64,000 nt of DNA from Vibrio sp. qd031 (GTDB lineage Bacteria; Pseudomonadota; Gammaproteobacteria; Enterobacterales; Vibrionaceae): positions 806,818 through 870,817 of the forward strand of contig NZ_JXQD01000025.1 of assembly GCF_002100145.1 (NCBI RefSeq), given 5' to 3'. Below the pieces are notes generated by a model. That model saw nothing but the letters and a program-made list of their open reading frames with translations, was not told the origin of the DNA and did no database searches. The first letter of the stretch is position 1, and each line of letters starts with the position of its first letter. Both the position numbers and the translations under genes were made by a program. This document shows, piece after piece, positions 34,409 through 44,471 of this stretch.

Positions 34409-36403
34409 TTACAGTTTAATCATGTCTAACATTATGTTTACGGTTTCATCTAAATATGGATCTGGCGCTTCATAGTCATCGGGTACGTCGTCGAGCGAGT
34501 CAAAAGGCTCTTGCTTTTCTAATACACGGCGTTGATTGATGCGTTTCAATCTGAGATTTTCTTCACCATCATCTTCGGCATTTCGTGCCTCCAGATTTAA
34601 AGAAAGAACATTGTTCTCTTTCTTGGTCTTGTAATCTTCTATATCTTCAGCGATAAACTGAAATTCCAAATCATCCGCTATACGCGCTTGGTGTTGCGAG
34701 GTCAACGATATGATTTGCTGAGAACGATCTGCAAGCACTTGATATTTTGCAGCATCAATCTGATCCCAAGGCAATGCATTGTCTTCTACGCTTTCACCTG
34801 TTTCAGCAGGATCGATCGCTGTCGGATAAGCAATATCAGGAACAACACCTCTATTTTGAGTACTTCCACCGTCAATCCGATAGAATTTTTGAATAGTGTA
34901 TTGCACGTACCCTAATTCTTTGTCAAATAAATCATAGATGTGATTCAAAGAACGATGCTGCTGAACCGTACCCTTACCAAAACTATTTTCACCTACAACA
35001 ATTGCTCGTCCGTAATCTTGAAGCGCAGCCGCAAAAATTTCAGAGGCTGAAGCACTGTATCGATTAACAAGAATCGTTAATGGCCCGTCATAACTAATGG
35101 TATTGCCATTGTCGGCATTCACCGTTACTCGTCCATAACTATCTCGAACTTGAACAATAGGTCCTTGGGTAATAAATAGACCTGACAGCGCAGTGGCTTC
35201 TGACAATGCCCCGCCACCATTGTTACGTAGATCAACAATAATACCGTCTACATTATCATTCTTCAGTTCGCTGATTAGCGCATCGGTATCTTTAGCTAAG
35301 CCGACATAAAAACTTGGTACTTCTAAAACACCAAACTTTTTACCCTCTTTTTCAATGACTTCCGATTTTACAGCTCGATCTTCTAAACGGATCTTGTCAC
35401 GGACAATAGTGACAGTGTGACTTTTTGCATCATTACCTTCAGGTAAAATTTGCAGGTTAACTTTGGTGCCCTTAGGCCCTTTAATTAACGCTACCACATC
35501 GTCAAGTCGCCAACCAATGACATCCACAACGTTTTTGCCATCTTGGCCAACGCCGATGATTCTATCACCTTCGTTAAGCGCTTTACTGTTAGACGCTGGA
35601 CCACCAGCAACCAATGAACGAATGACGGTGTAATCGTCAGTCATTTGTAAAACTGCACCAATACCTTCCAGCGACAAATTCATCTCGGCCTGGAAAGTTT
35701 CAGCATTACGTGGCGATAAGTAACTCGTATGTGGATCCACTTCACGGGCAAAGGCATTCATGTACAACTGAAAAGCATCTTCGCTTTGAGACTGAGTCAA
35801 ACGTTTCATAGCGTTGTTATAGCGCTTGGTTAGAACATCCTTAATCTCTTCCCACTCTTTACCCGCCAGAGCCAAATTCAACGCGTCATACTTGACTCGT
35901 TTTTGCCATAACTCATCCAGTTCGGCTTGACTGGATGGCCATGACGCTTCAGAGCGATCCAATTCAATCGTCTCATCGCCATCAAAAGTGATCTCGTCAT
36001 CTAACAACGCTAATGCGTACTGGAAGCGTTCAAAGCGTTTCTGCATCGACAAGTTGTAGATATCGAAAGCGACTTTGTTAGTGCCACTTTTTAACTCGTC
36101 ATCAAGCGTCGTCGATTGTTCTGCAAACGACTCAATGTCAACCTCAGTAAAGATACTGCGATTGTAGTCGAGCATATCGATGTAACGATTGAAAATTCGA
36201 ATAGAAAATTCGTCATCGAGACTAAAATGCTTGTAATGAGAACGAGTAAACCTTGAGGTGACACGTTTGGCCGCAGTCTGATGTTGTACTTCTGGTGAAA
36301 GGATCGGAAGGTCTGACTTTGACAGCTCAGACTCAACCGCATAACTACTCGCAGCCAAACACAAACTGGCTGCGATCATAGTACGCTTAAAACGAATTTT
36401 CAT
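34409..36403 (-). CDS. prc: Tail-specific protease Prc (Tsp), C-terminal processing peptidase
   Basis: The protein has 664 residues. A signal peptide (about 1-22) is followed by an N-terminal helical domain, a PDZ domain (about 235-320, LEGIGAVLQMTDDY...) and the S41 protease core, in which NRYSASASEIFAAAL holds the nucleophilic Ser and GENSFGKGTVQQ the catalytic Lys. E. coli Prc (682) has the same order. It is a periplasmic protease that degrades proteins by their C-termini and trims PBP3, acting with NlpI. It lies 17 bp after proQ in the same direction, as in E. coli. Confidence 0.96.
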   Translation of the reverse strand: MKIRFKRTMIAASLCLAASSYAVESELSKSDLPILSPEVQHQTAAKRVTSRFTRSHYKHFSLDDEFSIRIFNRYIDMLDYNRSIFTEVDIESFAEQSTTLDDELKSGTNKVAFDIYNLSMQKRFERFQYALALLDDEITFDGDETIELDRSEASWPSSQAELDELWQKRVKYDALNLALAGKEWEEIKDVLTKRYNNAMKRLTQSQSEDAFQLYMNAFAREVDPHTSYLSPRNAETFQAEMNLSLEGIGAVLQMTDDYTVIRSLVAGGPASNSKALNEGDRIIGVGQDGKNVVDVIGWRLDDVVALIKGPKGTKVNLQILPEGNDAKSHTVTIVRDKIRLEDRAVKSEVIEKEGKKFGVLEVPSFYVGLAKDTDALISELKNDNVDGIIVDLRNNGGGALSEATALSGLFITQGPIVQVRDSYGRVTVNADNGNTISYDGPLTILVNRYSASASEIFAAALQDYGRAIVVGENSFGKGTVQQHRSLNHIYDLFDKELGYVQYTIQKFYRIDGGSTQNRGVVPDIAYPTAIDPAETGESVEDNALPWDQIDAAKYQVLADRSQQIISLTSQHQARIADDLEFQFIAEDIEDYKTKKENNVLSLNLEARNAEDDGEENLRLKRINQRRVLEKQEPFDSLDDVPDDYEAPDPYLDETVNIMLDMIKL

Positions 36404-36420
36404 CAGTGAGAATTACTCCG

Positions 36421-37041
36421 CTAGGCGCGTAAATGCTCCGTTTTTACAACCATTTGAAGGCCGTTGTTTAACTGAACACGTACGTCATCCTTGTTGACTT
36501 CTACGATTGTCGCTGGCATATCACCTTTGCCCATGTTCACATGAACGGTTTTACCAGCAACAACATCCTTTTGTTCCATTGGTGCACGAGTCACTTCTGG
36601 CTTTTTCTCTTGCTTAGGCTTGTTCTTACGTGGTTTGTTCTTTTTTGGTTCAGCGTTCGCAGTACGATTTTCTTGTTTCGCCTTAACCGCTTTCTCTTTG
36701 CGGCGTTCAACAACTCGAGCCTTGCTTTCTGCTAGAGCTTTTTTCGCATGTTCTACGTGCTCTTCTTCAAGTACACCACTGTCGTTGCCATCTAGGTCAA
36801 CACGAATGGCTCCTGCTTTAACGCCGTGTAGGTAGCGCCAAGAAGACGTGTATTTGCGAAGCGCCTGACGAAGTTGGGTCTTGCTTACTTTTGGATCATT
36901 ATCCAATCGCTCAGCAAGGTCTTGAAAAATACCAATTTTTAAAGGTTTCGCTTCACCCTCTAAAGAAAAGCATTTAGGGAAGCATTCAGCAACATAAGCG
37001 ATAACTTCGTTGGTAGTTTTCAATTTATCTGTGTTTTCCAT
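36421..37041 (-). CDS. proQ: RNA chaperone ProQ
   Basis: The protein has 206 residues. The N-terminal FinO/ProQ domain (about 5-120) has [22 protein letters not shown], a basic groove segment conserved with E. coli. A Lys/Glu-rich linker (about 100-150) follows, then a C-terminal Tudor/SH3-like domain. It binds structured RNAs and 3' ends genome-wide and also affects ProP levels. It lies in the msrC-proQ-prc block conserved with E. coli. Confidence 0.95.
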   Translation of the reverse strand: MENTDKLKTTNEVIAYVAECFPKCFSLEGEAKPLKIGIFQDLAERLDNDPKVSKTQLRQALRKYTSSWRYLHGVKAGAIRVDLDGNDSGVLEEEHVEHAKKALAESKARVVERRKEKAVKAKQENRTANAEPKKNKPRKNKPKQEKKPEVTRAPMEQKDVVAGKTVHVNMGKGDMPATIVEVNKDDVRVQLNNGLQMVVKTEHLRA

Positions 37042-37172
37042 TTTGGATCCTGGTAACTCTCGTTGCGCATTTTTATTTAAAATCTGGGCTGTATTATAGA
37101 GAGAAAGGAATCAAAAACCACCGTCATCAGTGTGTTTAAGTAGAATTAATTACACTTCTCTTGAAAAACACC

Positions 37173-37640
37173 TTAGATGTTGGACAAAGTTTCACCAACT
37201 CGAGTAATAAAGTGATGTAGACCTTGTTCGTCATCTGCAGTAAAGCGATTGTAATTTGGCGAGTCTATATCGAGTACACCGATACACACTCCATTGACCC
37301 ATAGCGGCAGTACTATTTCTGAATTACTTGCAGCATCACAGGCGATGTGCCCTTCAAATTGATGGACATCCTCAATACGTTGAATACTTTGCGTGGCAAA
37401 TGCCGTACCGCAAACCCCCTTACCGGGCTCAATTCTTACGCACGCTGGTTTGCCTTGGAATGGTCCCAGCACTAATTGTTTACTGCTCTCTTCAAACAGG
37501 TAGAAACCCACCCAATTGATGTCGGCAAGAGCCATATCCAAAATAGCTGACAGGTTGGATAGGTTAGCGATTAAATTGGTTTCGCCTTCTGTAAGTGCGA
37601 CCGCTTGTGCCGTAATACTGTTATAATCAGGTCTTTCCAT
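37173..37640 (-). CDS. msrC: Free methionine-(R)-sulfoxide reductase (GAF domain)
   Basis: The protein has 155 residues forming one GAF domain. Cys67, Cys77 and Cys101 keep the exact spacing (10 and 24) of Cys84, Cys94 and Cys118 of E. coli fRMsr, including HIACDAASNSEIVLPL and GVLDIDSP. The cytosolic enzyme reduces free methionine-R-sulfoxide by a thiol relay. It precedes proQ and is divergent from letA, as yebR is from yebS in E. coli. Confidence 0.94.
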   Translation of the reverse strand: MERPDYNSITAQAVALTEGETNLIANLSNLSAILDMALADINWVGFYLFEESSKQLVLGPFQGKPACVRIEPGKGVCGTAFATQSIQRIEDVHQFEGHIACDAASNSEIVLPLWVNGVCIGVLDIDSPNYNRFTADDEQGLHHFITRVGETLSNI

Positions 37641-37770
37641 GATGACTTTAATTCTCTTACATCTGCTTGATTTAATAATTGTTTTGTTGCAATTTTTGAC
37701 AAATAGGTTCGCACCAATGTCAAAGCACTATACACTGAGAGTGTAATAATCACTATCTGGGTACTAATGA

Positions 37771-39042
37771 GTGAGTTTTCAAGCCTCTACATCATTGAAA
37801 TCGCAAACTCGAGTTTGCCAGCACTGCGATCTCCCAGTGGAATGGTTGTCACTGCCTGAACAAGAGAGTGCTTATTGCCCGCGCTGCAATACTCAGCTTT
37901 ATCGAGGAAAGTCAATTAATGTTGCAGGAAACCTTCCTCTTGCGATTGCCTGCGCAGTGCTATTCTACCCTGCTCTTTTCGAACCTTTTTTATCCATTCG
38001 ATTAATAGGTGAATGGATCACGGCTAGTTTATGGGGAGGCGTCGCTGCGCTTTATCACGATGGTTTTACAAGCCTGGCGTTATTTGTAGGGCTAACCACC
38101 ATAATGACTCCAGCTGTTGTTCTTATTGCCACCTTTGTGGCTGAGTGGGCTATTCGCTATAGAAGCAGGCGTTGGTTGAAACGTAGCTTAACCGCCATTC
38201 AATGGTTTAAGCATTGGATGATGTTGGATGTATTTTTAATCTCAATAGCCATTTCGGCCTTCAAACTTCAAGATTACTCTGATCTCTATTTTCGCCATGG
38301 ACTCTTATTTCTCGCCCTTTTGCAGATTCTTATACTACTGCTCATTACACGCTTAAGCAGCCGGCGATATTGGGAAGTGTTTGAAACGCGACATGCCGAC
38401 TTTTCACACGAGCACAGTAGCGTCACTGTAAGCGAGCACAGTAACGAAGAAATCCTAGTTGATTGTCCACATTGCCACTTAACCCAAACAGCGCACGGGC
38501 ATTGTGAGCGATGTGAAAGTCTCATTAAGCCCAGTAACGACTATAAAATGGTCCGCAACACCTGGGGATTCTTGCTTATCGCTACTGTCGCAATTGTGCC
38601 AGCGAATCTCATCCCCATTTCGATTCTCTTTACTAACGGGCAGCGTCTTGAAGATACGATCTTGTCAGGAATAGCCTCACTCATTGAGAATGATATGTCA
38701 GGTATTGCAGCTATTATTTTTATCGCCAGTATTATTGTGCCGATTTTTAAGATCATCGGCATTGCTTATATATTGTTAGCCATTCAGTTTGATCGACAAC
38801 GATTTCATCGACAACGAATGACTATTTACTTTGCCGTTAAATGGATTGGCAAGTGGTCTATGATGGACATTCTAGTGATCGCCATCATGCTAACATTGGT
38901 CGACCGTGGACAAATTCTTAACTTCATACCTGGTTTAGGCGCTATTGCTTTTGCCGTTGTGGTGTTTTTTACTATGCTGGCAACCGAATCTCTCAAGCCC
39001 AATCTCATTTGGCGTAATATCAATGAAAAGGTGAATCAATGA
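37771..39042 (+). CDS. letA: Lipid transport membrane protein LetA (PqiA family)
   Basis: The protein has 423 residues. Two zinc-ribbon clusters, CQHCDLPV...CPRCNTQ (about 17-42) and CPHCHLTQTAHGHCERC (about 225-245), each precede a PqiA-type domain of about four membrane helices. That duplicated layout is that of E. coli LetA (YebS). With LetB it moves lipids between inner and outer membranes. The start is GTG (the nearby ATG at 37767 is out of frame); the SD is poor. The last four bases overlap letB (ATGA). Confidence 0.93.
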   Translation: MSFQASTSLKSQTRVCQHCDLPVEWLSLPEQESAYCPRCNTQLYRGKSINVAGNLPLAIACAVLFYPALFEPFLSIRLIGEWITASLWGGVAALYHDGFTSLALFVGLTTIMTPAVVLIATFVAEWAIRYRSRRWLKRSLTAIQWFKHWMMLDVFLISIAISAFKLQDYSDLYFRHGLLFLALLQILILLLITRLSSRRYWEVFETRHADFSHEHSSVTVSEHSNEEILVDCPHCHLTQTAHGHCERCESLIKPSNDYKMVRNTWGFLLIATVAIVPANLIPISILFTNGQRLEDTILSGIASLIENDMSGIAAIIFIASIIVPIFKIIGIAYILLAIQFDRQRFHRQRMTIYFAVKWIGKWSMMDILVIAIMLTLVDRGQILNFIPGLGAIAFAVVVFFTMLATESLKPNLIWRNINEKVNQ

Positions 39043-41672
39043 CCACTCCTGCCAACCACTCTCCCGCGAAACCTACGCTTCGTAAAGACCGTGGTATGTC
39101 ACCGGTATGGATAATTCCAGCACTGACACTCATCCTTGCAGGTTGGTTTGTGACTAAAGCCATACAAGAGGCTGGCCAACAGGTACAAATCTATTTTGCA
39201 GATGCCCAAGGTCTGATTGCGGGCCGCACCGCGATTCGTTATCAAGGCCTAGAGATAGGGATGGTCCGCGACATTAATCTTGCAGACGATCTGAGCCAGA
39301 TCTATGTCGATGCTGATATTTACCCCGAAGCAACTAAATTGCTCGGTGAGGATACTCAATTTTGGTTAGTGAAGCCTTCGGCGTCGATTTCGGGTGTGAC
39401 TGGCTTAGATGCCCTTGTCTCGGGTAATTACATATCCATTTTGCCCAGTAGTGAGCCCGAAAAACGAAAAGAGTATGTCTATACCGCACTGAGTGAACGT
39501 CCTAGCGACGCATTATTAAAGCAAGGTTTGCCTATTGAACTGGTGTCAAGGGATTTAGGCTCGATCAATATTGGATCTAAAATACTGTACAAAAAAATCC
39601 CTATTGGCGAAGTATACAACTATGAGCTGGATAGACAGTCCAAAGACATTCATATAGATGCGGTCATTTACCCACGCTATCAAAACCTCATTAATCAAAA
39701 TAGTCGATTCTGGAATGTCAGTGGTATTCGAACATCATTTGGCCTAAATGGTGTCGATATTAAAATGGAGTCTCTATCTGCACTGATCAGTGGTGCCATT
39801 GCCGTCGATCTACCAGAAGAAGGGGACGCCATAGATGCAAAGCACAGCTTCCAGTTATATCCTGATGTAGAAACAGCCGGTCGAGGAATATCGATTACCA
39901 TCGCCCTACCTGAGTCTCACGGAATCGCCAACAATGGCGCATCTCTGCTGTTCAAAGGTTTAGAGATTGGCGTGATTAATAACGTCTATTTGTCCGAAGA
40001 CCGTGAGCAAATATTTGCTAAGGCCACCGTCGAACCTATGTTTGCTGATTTACTCAATACAGGCTCAAGTTGGGTAATTGAAGAAGCAAAATTGTCGGTG
40101 ACCAAACTAGAAAATTTGTCCAACTTAATCAAAGGCAATCACTTGAGTTTGATTGCTGGAGAAGGTGAAAAAGCACGACGTTTTGTTGCTATAGGTCAAA
40201 ATGAACTTAGCGTCCAAACCAACAACGCGCAACTCATCACTCTTATTGCGGATCAAAGCTTTGGTTTATCCAGCGGCTCCCCACTCGTCTATAAAGGCAT
40301 TCAAGTTGGCGAAGTGAGCAACGTCTCATTAACCGGCAACGAAGTCGCCATCGAAGTACTGGTAGAAAAAGAGTTCTCGTCTTTAATTAAAAACGGCAAT
40401 CGCTTTTACCTTAACTCGCAAATATCAGCACAATTTACCGATGGTGCTCTAAATGTAGACATACCACCCGTTCCACAATTGCTAGCGGGATCGATCGGTT
40501 TTACCAGCCAAGGCACCGCTTCGGGTAAAAATCAATTTACGCTGTATCAGAACCAGCAATTGGCAGAGCTTGCAAATTACGGCGCTATTGGCCAACAAAA
40601 AGTGCAGCTACTAAGCAGCACATTGCCTTCTGTTAGTGTCGGAAGCCCCCTTTTGTATCGCAATTTACCTGTTGGGCAGGTGAAATCGTATCAACTCACA
40701 GACCAAGGCATGGTGGTTGATCTGTTAGTCGACAAAAATTATCAACATCTCATTAAAGACACCACTGTTTTTTGGAATCATTCTGGCGTAGCCATTGATG
40801 CCTCGCTCGCGGGAGTATCAATTGAAGCCCAACCGCTTAGCAAGCTGTTGCAAGGTGCCATCGCCTTTGACAACGGACCACAAATCAGCAATAAAACCGG
40901 GCGCTATTACACGCTTTTCGACAGCTACAAGTCTGCGGTAAGTTTTGGTACAACGATCGAGTTAACCTCGGGTGTGGCGAACAATATAAACGTGGGAACG
41001 GCTATTCATTACCAAAGTGTTCAGGTCGGCGAAGTTACGCAGATGCATCCTAACTTTAATACTGGCTTAATTAGCTATACAGCACGTCTTTATCCAGAAT
41101 ACGCTCGCGCACTCGCTACCGCTGGCACGCGCTATACGGTAAGACAGCCACAAATAAGTTTTGAAGGGGTTAAAAACTTATCTGCGGCCATTGTGCCTGT
41201 CATTGATGTTAGTCCTGTATCGGGTGGTGCCAAGCAGTTGACGTTTGACCTTGATTACACGAGCAAGGAGCAACAATCCACGCAGTATGTTTTGCAAACG
41301 CCGCACAGAAGCTCAGTAAATATTGGCACCCCGGTCCACTTTAGAAACCTCTCTGTCGGCCAAGTCGTCGATGTTGAGCTTGGTTCGTTGTCTGACCGCA
41401 TACTCATTACTGTTGAAATCTCTAATGAATTCACCTATCTGATCCGCAGTAACACCTATTTTTGGAATGAATCTGGATTGGACGTCTCTATTGGTCTCAG
41501 TGGTGCAAACATCAAAGCGGGTACAATCGACAGCATTATTAACGGTGGTATCGCATTTGCGACACCAGATGAAGCGTTGAGACCGGTTGCCAAAGAAAAC
41601 AGCAGTTTTATTTTGCATCCTCAAGCCGATCCAAAATGGCTAGCGTGGCGCACCGCGATACCTAAGCCATAG
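39039..41672 (+). CDS. letB: Seven-MCE-domain lipid transport protein LetB
   Basis: The protein has 877 residues, the same as E. coli LetB (YebT). One N-terminal membrane helix (about 23-42) is followed by seven MCE repeats of about 115 residues, each with the pattern 'G.l..Gt.i.Y.Gl.iG.V' (for example GLIAGRTAIRYQGLEIGMV, SLLFKGLEIGVI, SPLVYKGIQVGEV, SPLLYRNLPVGQV, TAIHYQSVQVGEV, TPVHFRNLSVGQV). In E. coli the protein is a hexameric tunnel spanning the periplasm. The full number of repeats is conserved, so tunnel length should be the same. Confidence 0.96.
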   Translation: MTTPANHSPAKPTLRKDRGMSPVWIIPALTLILAGWFVTKAIQEAGQQVQIYFADAQGLIAGRTAIRYQGLEIGMVRDINLADDLSQIYVDADIYPEATKLLGEDTQFWLVKPSASISGVTGLDALVSGNYISILPSSEPEKRKEYVYTALSERPSDALLKQGLPIELVSRDLGSINIGSKILYKKIPIGEVYNYELDRQSKDIHIDAVIYPRYQNLINQNSRFWNVSGIRTSFGLNGVDIKMESLSALISGAIAVDLPEEGDAIDAKHSFQLYPDVETAGRGISITIALPESHGIANNGASLLFKGLEIGVINNVYLSEDREQIFAKATVEPMFADLLNTGSSWVIEEAKLSVTKLENLSNLIKGNHLSLIAGEGEKARRFVAIGQNELSVQTNNAQLITLIADQSFGLSSGSPLVYKGIQVGEVSNVSLTGNEVAIEVLVEKEFSSLIKNGNRFYLNSQISAQFTDGALNVDIPPVPQLLAGSIGFTSQGTASGKNQFTLYQNQQLAELANYGAIGQQKVQLLSSTLPSVSVGSPLLYRNLPVGQVKSYQLTDQGMVVDLLVDKNYQHLIKDTTVFWNHSGVAIDASLAGVSIEAQPLSKLLQGAIAFDNGPQISNKTGRYYTLFDSYKSAVSFGTTIELTSGVANNINVGTAIHYQSVQVGEVTQMHPNFNTGLISYTARLYPEYARALATAGTRYTVRQPQISFEGVKNLSAAIVPVIDVSPVSGGAKQLTFDLDYTSKEQQSTQYVLQTPHRSSVNIGTPVHFRNLSVGQVVDVELGSLSDRILITVEISNEFTYLIRSNTYFWNESGLDVSIGLSGANIKAGTIDSIINGGIAFATPDEALRPVAKENSSFILHPQADPKWLAWRTAIPKP

Positions 41673-41690
41673 CACAACGGACAATCAGCA

Positions 41691-41730
41691 CCCACCACTT
41701 GGCCGCGCAACGTGACTAAGTGGTGGTTTG
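41691..41730 (+). terminator. Possible attenuating hairpin between letB and rsmF
   Basis: Arms CCACCACTT / AAGTGGTGG with a 17-base loop precede only a short T stretch. It is a weak terminator at best; letB and rsmF may still be partly co-transcribed. Confidence 0.35.
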
Positions 41731-41785
41731 GCATCGATAAACTCAGTACACTACTGCCAATACTGCTAGATTCCTGAGATTAATT

Positions 41786-43213
41786 GTGCACGCTAACGTT
41801 TTTATTCCTGATGACTACATCGACCTAATTGAATCCCAACTCTCTTCTAAAGATGAACTCGATACATTTATTCAAGCTTGTCGACAACCTTTAAGAAAAA
41901 GTATTCGCGTTAACACGCTTAAAACTAGCGTTGAAGAGTTTACTCGTATTGCTAAGCAACACGACTGGACCTTAACGTCAATTCCTTGGTGTAAAGAAGG
42001 GTTCTGGATTGAGGCCGACGAGAGTGAGCGTGCGCTGGGCAATAGTATCGAGCACATGACGGGCCTGTTTTATATCCAAGAAGCCAGCTCTATGATGCCG
42101 CCGGTGGCTCTATTTAACAACCTAGTAAAGCCTACGCGAGTGCTCGACATGGCAGCCGCCCCTGGTTCTAAGTCGACTCAGCTCGCGGTATATATGAATA
42201 ATCAAGGCTCTTTAGTATCTAACGAGCTGTCTGCTTCTCGAATCAAAATTTTGCACCACAATCTTGAGCGTTGCGGTGTTCTTAATCATGCAATCACTCA
42301 TTTTGATGCCACGGTATTTGGCGAATATTGTTTCGAGCAGTTTGACGCTATTTTGTTGGATGCTCCGTGCTCCGGCGAAGGTGCTATTCGTAAAGATGAG
42401 CACGCAATGGCAAACTGGAGTCTCTCTTCAACCAACGATATTGCTGAGCTACAGAAACGTTTAATCGAGAGTGCCTTTTACGCGTTAAAGCCCGGTGGTA
42501 GTTTGGTGTATTCAACCTGCACACTCAATCACCTTGAAAACCAAGACGTTGTCGAACACGCACTACAAACGTTTGAATCGAGCATCCGTATAGACGATCT
42601 CACGACACTATTTGACGGTGCTAGCCGCTCTGCCACGGTAAATGGTGCGTTACACGTTTACCCGCATCATTACGACAGCGAAGGCTTCTTTGTTGCGAAG
42701 CTAACCAAAACGGACAGCGTTACGGCGCCAAAATCGAGTAAGAAACGCGGCAAGTTCCCCTTTGAACGATGCAGTAAGAAAACCGTTCTAGACACGCGCG
42801 AGCGCCTGACAACTGAGCTAAAAATAGACATAGATTTGAATCAACTGGATCTTTGGCAGCGAGACAAAGAGCTGTGGCTATTTCCCACAGAGATCGCGCC
42901 ACTACTAGACTGTGTTCGCTTTCAACGAATTGGCAGTAAACTAGGAGAGCTGCACAAAAAAGGCATCAAATGGTCTGCGCAAACGGTAGTGAGCCTTGCT
43001 CAAAATAGTCACTTAACGGGCATAGAGTTAACGCCCGAAGAATTATCACAGTGGTATCAAGGACAAGATATAAGACCCAGCGAGTCCACTGTAGGGAAAG
43101 GCTCTGTATTTGTTTTGCACAATGGAAAACCCATCGGGCTTGGCAAGTGGGTTGGCAATCGTATTAAAAATGGATTGCCACGAGAACTGGTTCGAGACGG
43201 TATATCATTCTAA
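41786..43213 (+). CDS. rsmF: 16S rRNA m5C1407 methyltransferase RsmF
   Basis: The protein has 475 residues starting at GTG. The RsmB/NOP2 methyltransferase core shows the SAM loop MAAAPGSKSTQLA, motif IV DAPCSGEGAIRKD and motif VI STCTLN with the catalytic Cys. The C-terminal PUA-like domain ends GLPRELVRDGISF, as E. coli RsmF (YebU) ends SYPRELVRDGKLF. It methylates C1407 of 16S rRNA on 30S subunits. It follows letB as in E. coli. Confidence 0.96.
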   Translation: MHANVFIPDDYIDLIESQLSSKDELDTFIQACRQPLRKSIRVNTLKTSVEEFTRIAKQHDWTLTSIPWCKEGFWIEADESERALGNSIEHMTGLFYIQEASSMMPPVALFNNLVKPTRVLDMAAAPGSKSTQLAVYMNNQGSLVSNELSASRIKILHHNLERCGVLNHAITHFDATVFGEYCFEQFDAILLDAPCSGEGAIRKDEHAMANWSLSSTNDIAELQKRLIESAFYALKPGGSLVYSTCTLNHLENQDVVEHALQTFESSIRIDDLTTLFDGASRSATVNGALHVYPHHYDSEGFFVAKLTKTDSVTAPKSSKKRGKFPFERCSKKTVLDTRERLTTELKIDIDLNQLDLWQRDKELWLFPTEIAPLLDCVRFQRIGSKLGELHKKGIKWSAQTVVSLAQNSHLTGIELTPEELSQWYQGQDIRPSESTVGKGSVFVLHNGKPIGLGKWVGNRIKNGLPRELVRDGISF

Positions 43214-43300
43214 CCAAGCCTTATAAATGGCATTCTTATCAGCCTGTACTAAAATAAAAGCAACGATTAGCGCAGGCTCTGAAAAAGAGCCATTCCCCTA

Positions 43301-43334
43301 AGCCCAGAACAGGATAAGTTCTGGGCTCTTTTTT
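43301..43334 (+). terminator. rsmF terminator
   Basis: Ten-bp arms AGCCCAGAAC / GTTCTGGGCT with a seven-base loop are followed by CTTTTTT. It lies 88 bp after rsmF. Confidence 0.9.
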
Positions 43335-43338
43335 GGGT

Positions 43339-43371
43339 AAAAAAAACACCCTGCTGAGTGCAGGGTGTTTT
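43339..43371 (-). terminator. cvfB terminator, back to back with rsmF terminator
   Basis: Arms AACACCCTGC / GCAGGGTGTT are followed on the minus strand by eight T. It insulates cvfB from rsmF transcription. Confidence 0.88.
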
Positions 43372-43421
43372 AATTCTTTACTAAGGTGTTACCTAAATAA
43401 CATAGGTAAGATCAGCGCTTA

Positions 43422-44264
43422 TCACTCGCTATCGGCAAGACGAATTCCATCACGTTCAATCGTGATCTTACGTGCTTTATATAATGTGCCGATGCTCTTT
43501 TTAAAGGTGCCTTTGCTAGTTCTAAATAGATCGAAAATTGCCTCTGGTGACGATTTATCACTTATAGGCAAATACCCGTCTTTTTTGTTGAGTAAATCGA
43601 GTATACGCTCACTTAACTCATCAAATTTCGCCACACCCATTTTTTGTAGCGATAGGGTTATTTTTCCATCGTCGCGTACGTCTTTAATGTATGCCGATAA
43701 CGTTTTACCAATAAACAGCTTTCCAAATACATCCGATGTAAAAATCATCCCCCAGTGAGTGCCCTCTACGATGGCTTTATAGCCCAGGTCACTTTTTTCA
43801 GCGATCACTATCGACACTTTCTGATTGTTCTCGTAAGTCGCAGGCGTTTTGTCCAACAGCTTATTGAACTTGGTAGTGCCGACAATTCTGCCACTGGCTT
43901 TATCGGTGTACACATAAACGAGCACAGTTTGGCCTTCAGCAAAACGACGGCGCTGTTCACTAAACGGTATCAACAAATCTTTTGCTTTTATTCCCCAGTC
44001 GACAAACGCTCCTGTTGCGTTAACACCCACAACCTTCATCAACCCCCATTGACCGACTTGAGCAATAGGCTCTTCACAGGTTGCACAAAGTTGGTTGTCT
44101 GAATCGAAATACAACATCGCATCGACGGACTCCCCTACTTTGAGCGGAGTTTTTACCAAGTTTTTTGGTAATAACACGCTGCCGTAGTCAGCTGCATCTA
44201 AGAAATATCCAAAATCGGTTTGTCTATCAATCTTGAGGTGATTGATTTGTCCTACATTAATCAT
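43422..44264 (-). CDS. cvfB: CvfB family S1-domain RNA-binding protein
   Basis: The protein has 280 residues from the ATG at 44264; a GTG four codons upstream is in frame and neither has a strong SD. S1-like OB folds (about 1-60, 65-130, 140-215) include GAFVDWGIKAKDLLIPF, an S1 signature, and the C-terminal winged-helix holds KKDGYLPISDKSSPEAIFDLF, typical of CvfB/YitL. Staphylococcal CvfB binds RNA and affects virulence genes; the role in vibrios is unknown. Monocistronic and cytosolic. Confidence 0.88.
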   Translation of the reverse strand: MINVGQINHLKIDRQTDFGYFLDAADYGSVLLPKNLVKTPLKVGESVDAMLYFDSDNQLCATCEEPIAQVGQWGLMKVVGVNATGAFVDWGIKAKDLLIPFSEQRRRFAEGQTVLVYVYTDKASGRIVGTTKFNKLLDKTPATYENNQKVSIVIAEKSDLGYKAIVEGTHWGMIFTSDVFGKLFIGKTLSAYIKDVRDDGKITLSLQKMGVAKFDELSERILDLLNKKDGYLPISDKSSPEAIFDLFRTSKGTFKKSIGTLYKARKITIERDGIRLADSE

Positions 44265-44471
44265 ACTTGGCCACACTTACTTATTTGCGCTAAGTATACT
44301 CTGTGAGAAGGGTTTTTCGAACATAAGTTTGCAGCATTTGTTTAATGATGCTTAGTTCCCGCTCTGTGTTGCCCTTTTTTGTTGAAAAGCATTGCTTAAA
44401 AGACCAGAGATAATTGTATCTGCTGGAGCAATTGCGTAACATGGAAAGAGAGCAAAAAAGGAGATAGTCAT